Part shown: piece by piece, positions 50,470 to 60,600 of the stretch
Position numbering within the stretch: position 1 is the stretch's first letter
How the letters are laid out: every line of letters starts with the position of its first letter
NCBI RefSeq assembly: GCF_902196135.1
Contig: NZ_CABIKE010000007.1
Coordinates: 17,435-81,434, forward strand
Direction of reading: 5' to 3'
DNA: 64,000 nucleotides
From: Helicobacter suis
GTDB lineage: Bacteria > Campylobacterota > Campylobacteria > Campylobacterales > Helicobacteraceae
Made by a program: the position numbers and the translations under genes
Notes under the pieces: model-generated
Seen by the model: the letters and a program-made list of their open reading frames with translations, nothing else
The model's database searches: none
What the model was told of the DNA's origin: nothing

Positions 50470-51488
50470 TGGATAAAATCACCCTACAAGACCCCCTAGA
50501 CATGCACTTGCACCTAAGGGAGGGTGTATTACTCAAAGCCATTTTGCCCTTTAGCGCTCGCCCCTTTAGTGCAGCGCTGATTATGCCTAATTTAACTATC
50601 CCCATTACTACCACCAAACAAGCCCTAGATTACAAAGTAGAAATTGAAAGTCTAAGCGCGCATTTTAAACCCCTAGTAGCTCTTTATTTGCATGAAAAAC
50701 TCAGTAGCCAAGAATTAGAACAAGCTAAGGCCGCCGGGTTATTTTTACTCAAACTCTACCCTAAAAATGCCACCACTAACTCAGATCAAGGGATAGGCAA
50801 TATTTTAAGCCCACACATGCTTAAGATTTTAGAAACAGCCCAAAATCTAGGTTTTATCCTTTGTATCCACGCTGAAGATCATGGCTTTGTACTAGATAGA
50901 GAATATAACTTTCATCCTATTTTAATCACCCTAGCTCAAGAATTCCCCCGTTTAAAAATCATCATAGAACACATAAGCGATGCGCGCAGTATCCCCCTTT
51001 TAGAACGCTACCCTAATTTATACGCAACCCTCACCCTGCATCATATCGCGCTTAATTTAGATCATCTAGCCGGAGGCGCGTTAAATCCCCATCTTTTTTG
51101 TAAACCTCTTTTAAAAACCCCCAAAGATCAGCAAGCGCTTTTAAATTTAGCCCTCAATGCACACCCTAAAGTAGCCTTTGGCTCAGATAGTGCGCCTCAT
51201 CTAATCGCTCATAAACACACCCACACCTGTAGCGCAGGTATTTTTAGCGCGCCTTTGCTTTTAAGCGCGCTGTGCTCTCTTTTTGAAGAACACAAGGCCT
51301 TAGATAAACTCCAAAGCTTTATTAGCCAAAATGCCATGCGCATTTATGCACTTAAAGAGATTCCGCATAAAACTATCACGCTGATTAAAAAACCCCCAAA
51401 TCCACCTAAACTTCCCGACGGGTTATATATGCCACAGATTTTTCCCCTTCATTGGAGTGTAGATGCGATCTGTTCTCATCTACTCTAG
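50469..51488 (+). CDS. pyrC: Dihydroorotase
   Basis: Zinc enzyme of pyrimidine synthesis that closes carbamoyl aspartate to dihydroorotate. DMHLHLREG gives the HxH zinc ligands, KLYPKNATTNSDQG carries the bridging lysine, IHAEDHG and IIEHISDARS further histidines, and FGSDSAPH the catalytic aspartate. 339 aa; type II. Overlaps the following gene by 26 bases. Confidence 0.96.
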   Translation: MDKITLQDPLDMHLHLREGVLLKAILPFSARPFSAALIMPNLTIPITTTKQALDYKVEIESLSAHFKPLVALYLHEKLSSQELEQAKAAGLFLLKLYPKNATTNSDQGIGNILSPHMLKILETAQNLGFILCIHAEDHGFVLDREYNFHPILITLAQEFPRLKIIIEHISDARSIPLLERYPNLYATLTLHHIALNLDHLAGGALNPHLFCKPLLKTPKDQQALLNLALNAHPKVAFGSDSAPHLIAHKHTHTCSAGIFSAPLLLSALCSLFEEHKALDKLQSFISQNAMRIYALKEIPHKTITLIKKPPNPPKLPDGLYMPQIFPLHWSVDAICSHLL

Positions 51489-52557
51489 CTTATTGGTTTT
51501 ACTTTTTCTAGGTTTCACCCTTAAAGCTCCCCATTGTTTTTCTTTTAAAAAGCCCCCAACACTCACACAAACCCCGCCCCTATTTACTTTAAAAACCTTG
51601 CCCCCTCCGCCTGTTAAATCTGTGCATTCAGCCACTCTTAGCGCGCTCTCTAATGATTATTTACTAGCTGCTTATTTTGGAGGGAGTGCTGAGGGTTTGA
51701 GTGATGTTAAAATTTATGCTAATCTTTACTCTATTAAAACGCAAACTTGGCAAAAGGCCTTTGCTTTATTATCCGCACCAGAATTAAGCAAACTGGCTAA
51801 TGTTTATGTAAAGATATTAGGTAACCCGGTTTTATTCACACAGCATAACCGCCTCTATTTATTTGTAGTGGGTGTGAGTCTTGGAGGATGGGCTACTTCT
51901 AGGATTTATATGCTAGTCTCTAATATAACCCCCCCCTTTCATTTTTCACTCTTACAAATCCTTCCTTTAAGCCCATTTCTTAATATCAGCCATTTGGTGC
52001 GTACCGCTGTTTTGCCCACCACTGATGGGGGTTTTGTTTTGCCTACTTATCATGAATTAGCCCATAAATTCCCCTTACTACTCAAATTTGATACACAAGA
52101 TCGTTTGCAACTTCTAATTAAGCCTAATACGCTTAAACAACAATTACAGCCCACCCTAGCCCCTTATAAGTCTTGCGCGCTCATGGCATTGCGTAGTTAT
52201 AAAACACAACAATTTTATACCCAAACCTGTAAAACCCCTTTGCAGTGGAATTTACCTCATTTAAGCAATTTACATAACTACGATAACTCCATTGTACTTT
52301 TTAATGCCAACCACACGCTTTACTTGCTTTATAATCAACCTCTTAAAAATAGCAATAATCCCCGTAGCGCTCTTTATTTAGCTAAATTTAAAGATGGATA
52401 CTTTAGCCCACTAACCATTTTAGATAGCAGTTTAAAAGGTGAAGTGAGTTACCCGGCTGTTTTAAATTTTAATAACCAAATCCATGTGCTTTATACCAAA
52501 GAGCGTAAAGCCATCATGCACCTTTCTTTTAATCTAGGTTATTTAAAACAATTTTAA
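51463..52557 (+). CDS. Sialidase-like (BNR/beta-propeller) exported protein
   Basis: 364 aa with an N-terminal hydrophobic signal or anchor (residues 4-20). YFGGSAEGLSDVKIYANLYSIKTQTWQKAF, YDNSIVLFN and SALYLAKFKDG fit a sialidase-type beta-propeller that H. pylori HP0580 also shows, as I recall; activity on sialic acid is unproven. A C8 tract (51929-51936) encodes TPP; one-base slips would truncate the protein. The gene starts within the pyrC end and ends one base into the next gene. Confidence 0.68.
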   Translation: MRSVLIYSSLLVLLFLGFTLKAPHCFSFKKPPTLTQTPPLFTLKTLPPPPVKSVHSATLSALSNDYLLAAYFGGSAEGLSDVKIYANLYSIKTQTWQKAFALLSAPELSKLANVYVKILGNPVLFTQHNRLYLFVVGVSLGGWATSRIYMLVSNITPPFHFSLLQILPLSPFLNISHLVRTAVLPTTDGGFVLPTYHELAHKFPLLLKFDTQDRLQLLIKPNTLKQQLQPTLAPYKSCALMALRSYKTQQFYTQTCKTPLQWNLPHLSNLHNYDNSIVLFNANHTLYLLYNQPLKNSNNPRSALYLAKFKDGYFSPLTILDSSLKGEVSYPAVLNFNNQIHVLYTKERKAIMHLSFNLGYLKQF

Positions 52558-53189
52558 TGGGTGATTCTGCGTATTTATTTGCCTGTGCTTTGGCTATTTG
52601 TGTGTGGGTGTGCTCTAAAAGGTATGCGCTAATTAAGGCATTTTTAGTTTTTATAGGTTTACAACTTCCTCTTAAAGGTTTAAGTCTTAGCATGCTCTGT
52701 GTGGGGCTTTTTGGACCTGTGAGCCTGCTTAGTTTAGGATTATGTGCGCATGCATTGCTAAATTACTACACCCATCAAGAAATTTTACCTTTAAAAGTGG
52801 CGTGGTTTTTAGCCCTTTTTGGAGGCTTTATTTTTATAGATACTTTAGGATTTTTACCCTTTAGTCTGATCTATGCTCCTTATAAGATTACGCTAATTAG
52901 CCTATGTCTGTTCTCTTTATGCGCATTTATTCTTGATAAACCTTTAGGCATGCTCTTTTTAGGTGTATTAGCCTTATTGCTCCTAGATCGCCTATGCTCT
53001 TTACATTTTCCTGTGCTTTATGTAGCTTTTATGGATATTTATTTGTGGATCGTGGCTTTAGTAAGGATATTAAAGACTTTGCATTATCGCTTGAATAAAT
53101 GCTACAGAGTTAAAAATTCTTTGAAAGCTTTAAAAAAAAACAAAGAAAAATCCAGAGTGCCACTAGCGAGCAACTTTTTAGTAGAATAA
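52557..53189 (+). CDS. Integral membrane protein, HP0579-like
   Basis: 210 aa with five to six hydrophobic segments (for example YLFACALAICVWVCS, LSLSMLCVGLFGPVSLLSLGL, VAWFLALFGGFIFI, MLFLGVLALLLLDRL) and a basic C-terminal tail with an A9 run (KALKKNKEK). No known family recognised. It is linked with the sialidase-like gene by a TAATG-type overlap, as in H. pylori, which suggests a shared envelope task. Confidence 0.65.
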   Translation: MGDSAYLFACALAICVWVCSKRYALIKAFLVFIGLQLPLKGLSLSMLCVGLFGPVSLLSLGLCAHALLNYYTHQEILPLKVAWFLALFGGFIFIDTLGFLPFSLIYAPYKITLISLCLFSLCAFILDKPLGMLFLGVLALLLLDRLCSLHFPVLYVAFMDIYLWIVALVRILKTLHYRLNKCYRVKNSLKALKKNKEKSRVPLASNFLVE

Positions 53190-53225
53190 AATTTAATCTC
53201 AAAGTAGCTTCCACCTCTAAACCCC

Positions 53226-54842
53226 CTACAAATTCTCTTGTAACTGGCAAAGTACTCTAGTGTTTTTATTATGGCTATCATACACCCAATGCTTATCAAA
53301 AGCGCGTTTAGCCCCTGAGTTGCCATCTATATCTAGCAGGTAAAAATGGTTTTCATCCTTGCGTTTTTGTTGCATCTGCTGCGTGATATTGTTATCTAGT
53401 TCTCCAAAATAGCCATCAGAAATAACTAGCAAATCCGCTTTTTTATAATTTTCTCTTTGCATCATCTGCAAACCCTCATGTAAAGCTAGATTCACATCCT
53501 CACCACCCCCAAAACTCATGGTTAAAAAGCGATTCAGGCGCGCCATTCCTCCGGCTTTACTTAAATCCATCGCGCTAGTTTGGGTGCTAAAGTTAATCAG
53601 ATAACACCCCCGCTTCTCTCTTTTAGCCCGCGAGGCTAAAGCAAGCGTGATAGCCTTAGCCGTGATCTCAGGTGCGCCATGCATTGAGCCACTGGTATCT
53701 ACACAAATAATAATAGGCCCTCTTTGATCCTCTTGTTTTTCTATTTCTTTTTGCACCTCCTCCTCCACCTCCTCTATGCCCTCTAACTGCCTTTGTTCAA
53801 ACCCTTGTTTTTCAAAGCAAAAAAGCTGTTTAGTGATAAATTTTAGATCAAAGAGCAATTCAAGATCAGGATCGTTAAGCAAAGTCAATTCTTGCGGGAT
53901 CACATTTTCTAGATCGTTATCTAGGTGGATGCCACAAATCTCTTCTTTATAGTCTCTAGTGGGGTGGGTTTGTGTATAAAAGTAGCTACGCGTGGTTTGA
54001 ATGATCTCTTTAATCATCTCCTTTTGCATCTCTTTCATGCGCCCTAACATATCACAAATATCCATTAAAGCCTTGTTATTTTTAATTTGCTCAAATAAAG
54101 CCAAAATATGGGCAAGATTTAAACGCGTAGGGTTAGTACCCTTTAGGGCATATTGCCTCCTCGTGTTTTTTTGCAAATCTCCTGCAGAAGGGTTAGCGCT
54201 CCCTCTGTGTTGCCCGCTGCCCATATCTTCTTGCAAATCTCCCCCTAAATCTCCCCCCATATCCAGCCCCTTGATTTCATCTAAAACCTGTTTACGCGTC
54301 TTTTCATCTCCTAGCTTCTCTAAATTAAGAGCCTCTAGCACAAGCCCCTTAGCATCCATAAACATCCCCTCTTTGCCAAAGAGTTCGGGGGATTTTTTAG
54401 CTAACTCCCTAGCCTGTAAAAGCGCTTTAAACCACGCTAGCATTCTTTCTAAAAAATCCGCCTCTATGCTCTCTATTGTCTGTTTTTTATAGCGTGCAAT
54501 CTTGCTCTCTAAAATCCCTTCCCATTTTTGTAAGATAAATCGGTGCAACGCTTTATTCTGCTCCTTACTAGACGAGGGGCTATGTAATCGCCTTTGTTGC
54601 TCCTCAATAAAGCTTAAATCCTCCTCAGGGTTAAACTTGCTAAAGGCCTCTGTAGTTTTTTCTACTAGCTCAGCCTCTTGCTTAGCATAACTGCGCTCTA
54701 TATAAGCCCCTCTCTCTGCTTTAAAAGGGTGATCTTTAAGTGCTTGCTTGATTTGCTCCTCTTTTTCTAGCTTTGCCTGCTCAAATGCGCTAGCAATCTC
54801 CTTGTCTTTTAACAGATCGCCATAGGTGTCTTCTAAATTCAT
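53226..54842 (-). CDS. viaA: ViaA-like VWA-domain protein
   Basis: 538 aa. The N-terminal half is helical and charged. The C-terminal von Willebrand A domain has a complete metal site DTSGSMHGAPE (near residue 382), a threonine/serine in NFSTQTSAMD, and DLLVISDGYFGEL. This arrangement, with the gene just downstream of a RavA-type MoxR ATPase, is that of ViaA, which stimulates RavA; in E. coli the pair affects respiratory complexes, cysteine desulfurase-linked iron-sulfur supply and aminoglycoside uptake. A Gly/Asp-rich insert (GGDLGGDLQEDMG) lies near 205. No membrane span. Confidence 0.85.
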   Translation of the reverse strand: MNLEDTYGDLLKDKEIASAFEQAKLEKEEQIKQALKDHPFKAERGAYIERSYAKQEAELVEKTTEAFSKFNPEEDLSFIEEQQRRLHSPSSSKEQNKALHRFILQKWEGILESKIARYKKQTIESIEADFLERMLAWFKALLQARELAKKSPELFGKEGMFMDAKGLVLEALNLEKLGDEKTRKQVLDEIKGLDMGGDLGGDLQEDMGSGQHRGSANPSAGDLQKNTRRQYALKGTNPTRLNLAHILALFEQIKNNKALMDICDMLGRMKEMQKEMIKEIIQTTRSYFYTQTHPTRDYKEEICGIHLDNDLENVIPQELTLLNDPDLELLFDLKFITKQLFCFEKQGFEQRQLEGIEEVEEEVQKEIEKQEDQRGPIIICVDTSGSMHGAPEITAKAITLALASRAKREKRGCYLINFSTQTSAMDLSKAGGMARLNRFLTMSFGGGEDVNLALHEGLQMMQRENYKKADLLVISDGYFGELDNNITQQMQQKRKDENHFYLLDIDGNSGAKRAFDKHWVYDSHNKNTRVLCQLQENL

Positions 54843-54845
54843 TTG

Positions 54846-56804
54846 TTACTCTAGATCACTAGTAAGTCTATTGGAATTATCCATACTATCCATGTTGTCA
54901 TAATCATAAGGCAAAACACCGGCCTCTATCGCTTTGTGTAACCAATCGGTATTCTCGTTGATTGAGCCGTCTAACTTGAGTAACTCTGTGCTTAAAAACT
55001 TGGCAAAATCCTGACTCATTTGTTCAGGATTTTGGGGTCTACTACCTTGTCTTGTTTGTAAGTTATTTATGAGTGGTGCAAACAATTGTTGAGAGCTAGA
55101 TAGCAGATTGCAGCAAGCTTTTTGTAAATCCTTTTCTACCTCCTCCTTGCTTTTAATGCCCTGTATAAACTCAGCTAAACCTATGCCTAGCGCCTCTATA
55201 CAAATATCTACCTTCTCCTGTTTTATATCCCACACAGCAAAAGAATGCCCCGGGACAGACCCGTTAATATTTGTAAGAAATTGGGCTATATTCTTTCCTA
55301 GTTTCTGTTTTAATCTATTAACTAAAAGTCTATCTAGCACAGGTGCTGTGCCAACCGCCTTTTCTGGTGCTGTGCCAACCATCTTTTCTAGCGCCCTTTT
55401 AGCAAACACTCTTTTTGGATCATGCAACATTTCCTCAAGTTTTAATTGTAAAACCCGTGCCTGCTCTAGCGCTTCTTGCGCCCCTAAAAAGGCGATTTTG
55501 TGATCATTGGCCGATAAAAACACATTGGCCTTTTCTCCTCTTTCTTGGATTTCCCTTTTTAAAGCACTGATCTGATCTTGCACCTTAGCATTTAACCTTT
55601 GCCAGCCATTTTTAAACTCTGCGGGGCTCTTTTCCTTATACAAATACTCCAAATAGTTAAACTCCTCCTCTATTTTTTCTAACTCTTTTGAGCCGGTATG
55701 CGCACTTTGTTTTAAACATTGGCGCAAAATCGCATCAATTAAAGGGATTTGTTGATCATGATCCCATAAACAATGCCTTAAAAGCACTAAATCCTCTACC
55801 TCCACCTCTTTTTGATCGCTAAGTAAGGCGCTTACTTTTAAAAGCTCGCCACACTGCTTAAAACGCCTATCAGAAACATAGGGGATCAAATCTTGATCTT
55901 GATCTTTATTTTGATCTTTATTTTGATCTTTTTGCTCTGTTTCTGTATTCTCTGTTATTCCTAGATAAGAGGCGATGAGCTGGGGGTTATCTTTAAGTTT
56001 TTCTAAAGTGCCTCTAATTTCTAAGAGAGTATCTAGGGCTTTTTGAGAAAAACAAATTTTTCTAGCCTCTTTTTGAATCTTTTCTAAATCCTCATCTGAA
56101 AATCCATTCTCTGTTTTTCCAGTAATAGGGCTCATCTCTTTCTCTTGCATCTCCTCTAGGCCACCCTCTATCTTTCCTATAAGAGGGCTAACATCCTTTT
56201 TTAAAGACCTGTCCTCCTCCTTTCTAATAATAGGGCTAATCTCCTCCTCTTGAATCAAACTGCTAAAATTCTGTACAGATTGTAAAGGCTTTACAAAATA
56301 GCGCACCAAGCACCTATCATAAAGGGCCTCTAAACCTTGATTTTTGGGAGGAAATTCATTACTCGCACACACCACGCCTCTAAGCGGAACATGCTCATCT
56401 TTGCCCCCATTTCTAAAAAGCCTCTCATTTAAAATTGTTAAAAGAGTGTTTAAAATAGCCGGCGAACTTTTCCAGATTTCATCTAAAAAGGCAAAATGGG
56501 CTTTGGGCAAGTAGCCTTTGGTATTTCTCACTAAATTATTTTTCTTAAGCTCGCCTATGTCTATAGGCCCAAAAATATCCTCAGGTGTGCTAAAGCGGTG
56601 CATTAAAGCTGCAAAGAAATCAGTAGCCCCAAAGGCGGTGCTTACCCTGCGCGCTAACAAAGATTTAGCCGTACCCGGAGGTCCATAAAGAAAGATCGTT
56701 TTACCCGAAAACATCGTTAAAAGCATAAGAGAGGCGCACTCCTCGCGCTCTAATAAACCTTTTTGTACATCTGCTAATAGATCCCGTACTTTTTGCTTGT
56801 ACAT
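54846..56804 (-). CDS. ravA: RavA-like MoxR AAA+ ATPase with inserted repeats
   Basis: 652 aa, about 150 longer than E. coli RavA. Walker A GPPGTAKS (residues 41-48), RFSTPEDIFGPIDI and FLDEIWKSSPAILNTLLTILNER (Walker B and MoxR signature) are clear. Inserts account for the extra length: three SPI(I/L/T)xK units at about 188-231, a QNKD repeat at about 291-302 and a duplicated VGTAPEKA at about 475-487. AAGGAGTTTG precedes the ATG. Its stop is 3 bases from the viaA start, so the two form an operon. The ATPase probably remodels client complexes with ViaA; clients here are unknown. Confidence 0.87.
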   Translation of the reverse strand: MYKQKVRDLLADVQKGLLEREECASLMLLTMFSGKTIFLYGPPGTAKSLLARRVSTAFGATDFFAALMHRFSTPEDIFGPIDIGELKKNNLVRNTKGYLPKAHFAFLDEIWKSSPAILNTLLTILNERLFRNGGKDEHVPLRGVVCASNEFPPKNQGLEALYDRCLVRYFVKPLQSVQNFSSLIQEEEISPIIRKEEDRSLKKDVSPLIGKIEGGLEEMQEKEMSPITGKTENGFSDEDLEKIQKEARKICFSQKALDTLLEIRGTLEKLKDNPQLIASYLGITENTETEQKDQNKDQNKDQDQDLIPYVSDRRFKQCGELLKVSALLSDQKEVEVEDLVLLRHCLWDHDQQIPLIDAILRQCLKQSAHTGSKELEKIEEEFNYLEYLYKEKSPAEFKNGWQRLNAKVQDQISALKREIQERGEKANVFLSANDHKIAFLGAQEALEQARVLQLKLEEMLHDPKRVFAKRALEKMVGTAPEKAVGTAPVLDRLLVNRLKQKLGKNIAQFLTNINGSVPGHSFAVWDIKQEKVDICIEALGIGLAEFIQGIKSKEEVEKDLQKACCNLLSSSQQLFAPLINNLQTRQGSRPQNPEQMSQDFAKFLSTELLKLDGSINENTDWLHKAIEAGVLPYDYDNMDSMDNSNRLTSDLE

Positions 56805-56921
56805 AAAAACAAACTCCTTATCTAAACATAGAATGGATATTATGGGGAAAAATCAAGGGATTTAAACTAGGGAGTAAATTATATTTTAACCCATGCTAAT
56901 TTTATGTGCGTATCCACGCCT

Positions 56922-57689
56922 CTAACTTGTCAAGCTTAGATTGGAGTTGTTTAAAAACTGGTGTAGTTGCTTGTATTCTTTAGGGTTTAAATAGCGCGTT
57001 TTGCCCACAGGTAAAGCATTGAGTGAGACAAACCCAAAACTAACCCGTCTTAAATCTAGTACTTCTTTCTTAAAGTGAGCAAAAAAGCGGCGGATCTCGC
57101 GGTTATGCCCCTCTTGTAAGGTAAGTTTAATCTTAGAATAATTGCGGTGGTTTTTAAGGATTTGGCAGGCCATAGGCGCAATGTGCATACGCGTGTGTTT
57201 GCTCTTAGGATGCGCGCCTTCTAAACCCTTAATCTCTAATCCTGTTTGCATGGCCTCTAGCATAGTTTGCGTGATATTCCCTTGAATTTTGACTAAATAA
57301 ACGCGCTCTAAAGAGCTGTGCATCAGCGCATTTACTACTTGCTTACTATCGCTTAAAAGCAATAACCCCATAGAGGTAAAATCTAAACGCCCAATAGGGG
57401 TAAAATGCCTAAATTTGCTCTCTAAACTCTCAAAAATCGTTTTACGCCCACGATGATCAATTCTACTTACTAGTTCGCCTTTGGGTTTATGATAAACCAG
57501 CACGGTATAACTTCTTTTTTCATAAGAGTTAAGCATACGCCCTTCTACAAAGATTTTATCATAAGGGCTAAAGGGAGTGGCAAAGCTAGCTAGTTTGTGG
57601 TTAATCTTAACCTTGCCCTCTTTGATGAGTTTATCGGCTTGTCTACGCGAGCAGGGTAGATTGTGGGCTATTAATTGATTAAGGCGCAT
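56922..57689 (-). CDS. rluB: 23S rRNA pseudouridine synthase RluB/RsuA type
   Basis: 255 aa. S4 RNA-binding domain (RLNQLIAHNLPCSRRQADKLIKEGKVKIN) and the catalytic motif GRLDFTSMGLLLLSDS with the nucleophilic aspartate; LQEGHNREIRRFFAHF is the late family motif. The ATG at 57689 overlaps the dnaE stop (TAATG) and is preferred to a GTG five codons upstream. Which uridine is modified is inferred only from the family. Confidence 0.92.
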   Translation of the reverse strand: MRLNQLIAHNLPCSRRQADKLIKEGKVKINHKLASFATPFSPYDKIFVEGRMLNSYEKRSYTVLVYHKPKGELVSRIDHRGRKTIFESLESKFRHFTPIGRLDFTSMGLLLLSDSKQVVNALMHSSLERVYLVKIQGNITQTMLEAMQTGLEIKGLEGAHPKSKHTRMHIAPMACQILKNHRNYSKIKLTLQEGHNREIRRFFAHFKKEVLDLRRVSFGFVSLNALPVGKTRYLNPKEYKQLHQFLNNSNLSLTS

Positions 57690-60600
57690 TAGGTGTCTAA
57701 CCACTCAAAGCTTTTAAAATTCTCTTTAATTGCCGTGTTAACCTTTAAAGCCGTTGTAAATTTCAGTCGTTTGCCCTTTTCATTAAAGATCACAGAAAGG
57801 GCGCGATTACCTTTATGGCGCTTAGCTTCTTCTTTAATGCGCACAAAGAGATCAGGAGAGATACTAGTATCTAGCACCAAAGAGAGAGGGGTATGCTTTT
57901 GATCCAACAAACAACTAGTAGTGGCGTTAAAATCTTTAATAATGTCTATAGGTTCTGTATCTGGCTCTTGTTCTTCTGTGCTTTTATAGCGCGCCTTAAT
58001 AATTTTAGTCTGTTTAATTGCCTCTAAAGTTTGGATTTCTAGTAACCTTAAACGGGCTACTTCCTCTTGTTCCTCTACCTTGCATTTAAAAGCAAGTGGT
58101 AGGGAAATATCAAGCTGATCTAAAGCGCTGAGCTGTTTTTCAAAAAGCAAGAGATCAAAGCGCCCGGATAAATCCACAATACTAGCCTCTCCATAAGGTT
58201 TGCCGCTTTTTTTACCTATTTTGCGCTTGAGTTCTAGGATTTTGCCAATAAAGGTCGCTTGCGATCCAATCTCAAGGCGCAAAATATCCCGACTCTTGGC
58301 TACATTTTTTAGGGCTTTAATTTGATCTTTAAACCCATCTAGTGGGTGTCCTGAAAAATAAAGCCCCATGCATTCATATTCAAAATCTAAAAGCGTACTA
58401 TCATCGTATTCATCATAAATTTTTAATGTTAAATGCGCTTTCTCTCGATCCTCAGTAGATAGATTAGCAAATAACCCACCACTCATCTGGGCATTAGATT
58501 TATCCTTGCGCCGCCCTTCCTCACAAATCAAATCCAAGTTTTCTAGCATAGTCCTGCGGTTATAGCCCAAATTATCTAAACTCCCGGATTTAATCAAGGG
58601 TTCTAAAATGCGCTTGCTAAACTTAGAAAAATCTATCTTGCTGATAAGATCTTCTAAATCCTTAAACTTCCCGTATTTTTCCCTGAGTTCAACTAGCATG
58701 CCCAAAGGCCCCTCGCCTGCTCCCTTAATTGCCTCTAAACCAAAAATAATCACCTTTTCCCCATTCTCATCTTGTACTCTAAACTGCACATCAGAAACAT
58801 TAACATGCGGGCGCTTGATCTTAATGCCCATAGAGTTAGCTTCTTCCACATAGTAGGCCACCGAATCAATATGGCGGCACTCGCTACTTAACATGGCAGC
58901 CATAAAGGCGTGTTTGTAGTGGGTTTTTAAATAGGCCGTTTGAAAAGTGAGCATCGCATAGGCAGCCGAGTGGGATTTATTAAAACCATAGCCGGCAAAT
59001 TTAACGATGAGATCAAAAAGTTCGCCTGCTTTATTGCAATCAAAGCCCTTTTGACTCGCGCCCTCTACAAATTTAGCCCTGTTATTAGCCATGATCTGTG
59101 CGTCTTTTTTACCCATCGCACGGCGGATCAAATCCGCCTCCCCTAAAGAAAAGCCGGCAATGGTTTGTACAATTTGCATCACCTGTTCTTGATAGATAAT
59201 AGTCCCATAAGTGGGGCGTAAAATAGGCTCAAGCGCATCAAACATGTAGGTAATGGGTGCAGATCCGTGCTTTCTATTCACAAAATCATCTACCATGCCA
59301 GATTCCATAGGCCCCGGGCGTCCTAGCGCAATAATGGCAATGATATCCTCAAAGCGCGAGGGGCGCAGGCGTTTATTAAGAGTCTGAAACATGCCAGACT
59401 CAATCTGAAATATCCCCACCGTGTTGCCCTCTTGAATCGTGGCATAAACCTTAGGATCGTCCATATCCACACGCAAAAAGTCAATTTTTTCATGGCTGTA
59501 TTTTTCAATGATATTTAGCGCGTCATGGATAACCGTGAGGGTTTTAAGCCCTAAGAAGTCAAACTTAATTAAATCTATGGCCTCTAAATATTTCATAGAA
59601 TATTGCGTAACAATGCCCCCCGTGCGCTCGCTAGTATATAGCGGGGTTTTATACCACAGCTCGCGTTCACTATCCACCACTAAAGCTGCAGCGTGTTTGC
59701 CTGCTGAGCGGTTAAGATTTTCTAGGCGCAAGGAAAAATCCCAAACCTCTTTGGCTAATGTGTTGGTCTCTAGGAGGGTTTGAATCTTGGGCTCTAAATC
59801 ATAGGCTTCTTGCAAAGTGATGCCTAGACGATTGGGGATAAGCTTAGCCATTTCATCGGCCTCTTTATAGGGCATGTCTAGCACCCGCGCCACATCGCGA
59901 ATCACCCCCTTAGCCAGCATTTTATTAAAGGTAATGACTTGGGCGACATTGTACTTTCCATATTTTGCGATCATATAATCTAACATCTCGCCTCGCCGTC
60001 TTTGGCAAAAATCTGTATCAATATCTGGCATAGAAACGCGCTCAGGGTTTAAAAAGCGCTCAAAGAGTAAATCGTATTTGAGTGGGTCAATATCTGTAAT
60101 TTGCAAACAAAAGGCAACTAAACTGCCTGCTGCACTACCCCGCCCCGGGCCTACGGGGATATTATTTTCACGCGCATAGCGGATAAAATCCCACACAATG
60201 AGCATGTAGCCTGCAAAGCGCATATCTGTAATGACTTTAATTTCATACTCTAGCCGCTCCTCATAGCGCGCATGTTCTTTAATATCCATCATTTCTAGGC
60301 GCTTTTTTAAACCCTCCCTAGCCTTGTGGGCAAAGTAGGGCGCGTCTTCTTCTATATCCAACCCCTCGCTTAAAGCGTACTCTTGTGTGAATTTAAAGCG
60401 TGGCGGGGTTGGGGGGTTACTCTCATCTTTTAAATCAATCTCAAGCTGGCATTTTTGCGCGATCTCTTGGGTGTTCTCTAAAGCTTCAGGAATGTCTGCA
60501 AAAAGTTTAGCCATTTGTGCAGGAGATTTAATATAAAACTCGTGTACTGAGTGTCTTAAGCGGGTAGGATCGTTTAATGTCTTGCCCATTGCTACACACA

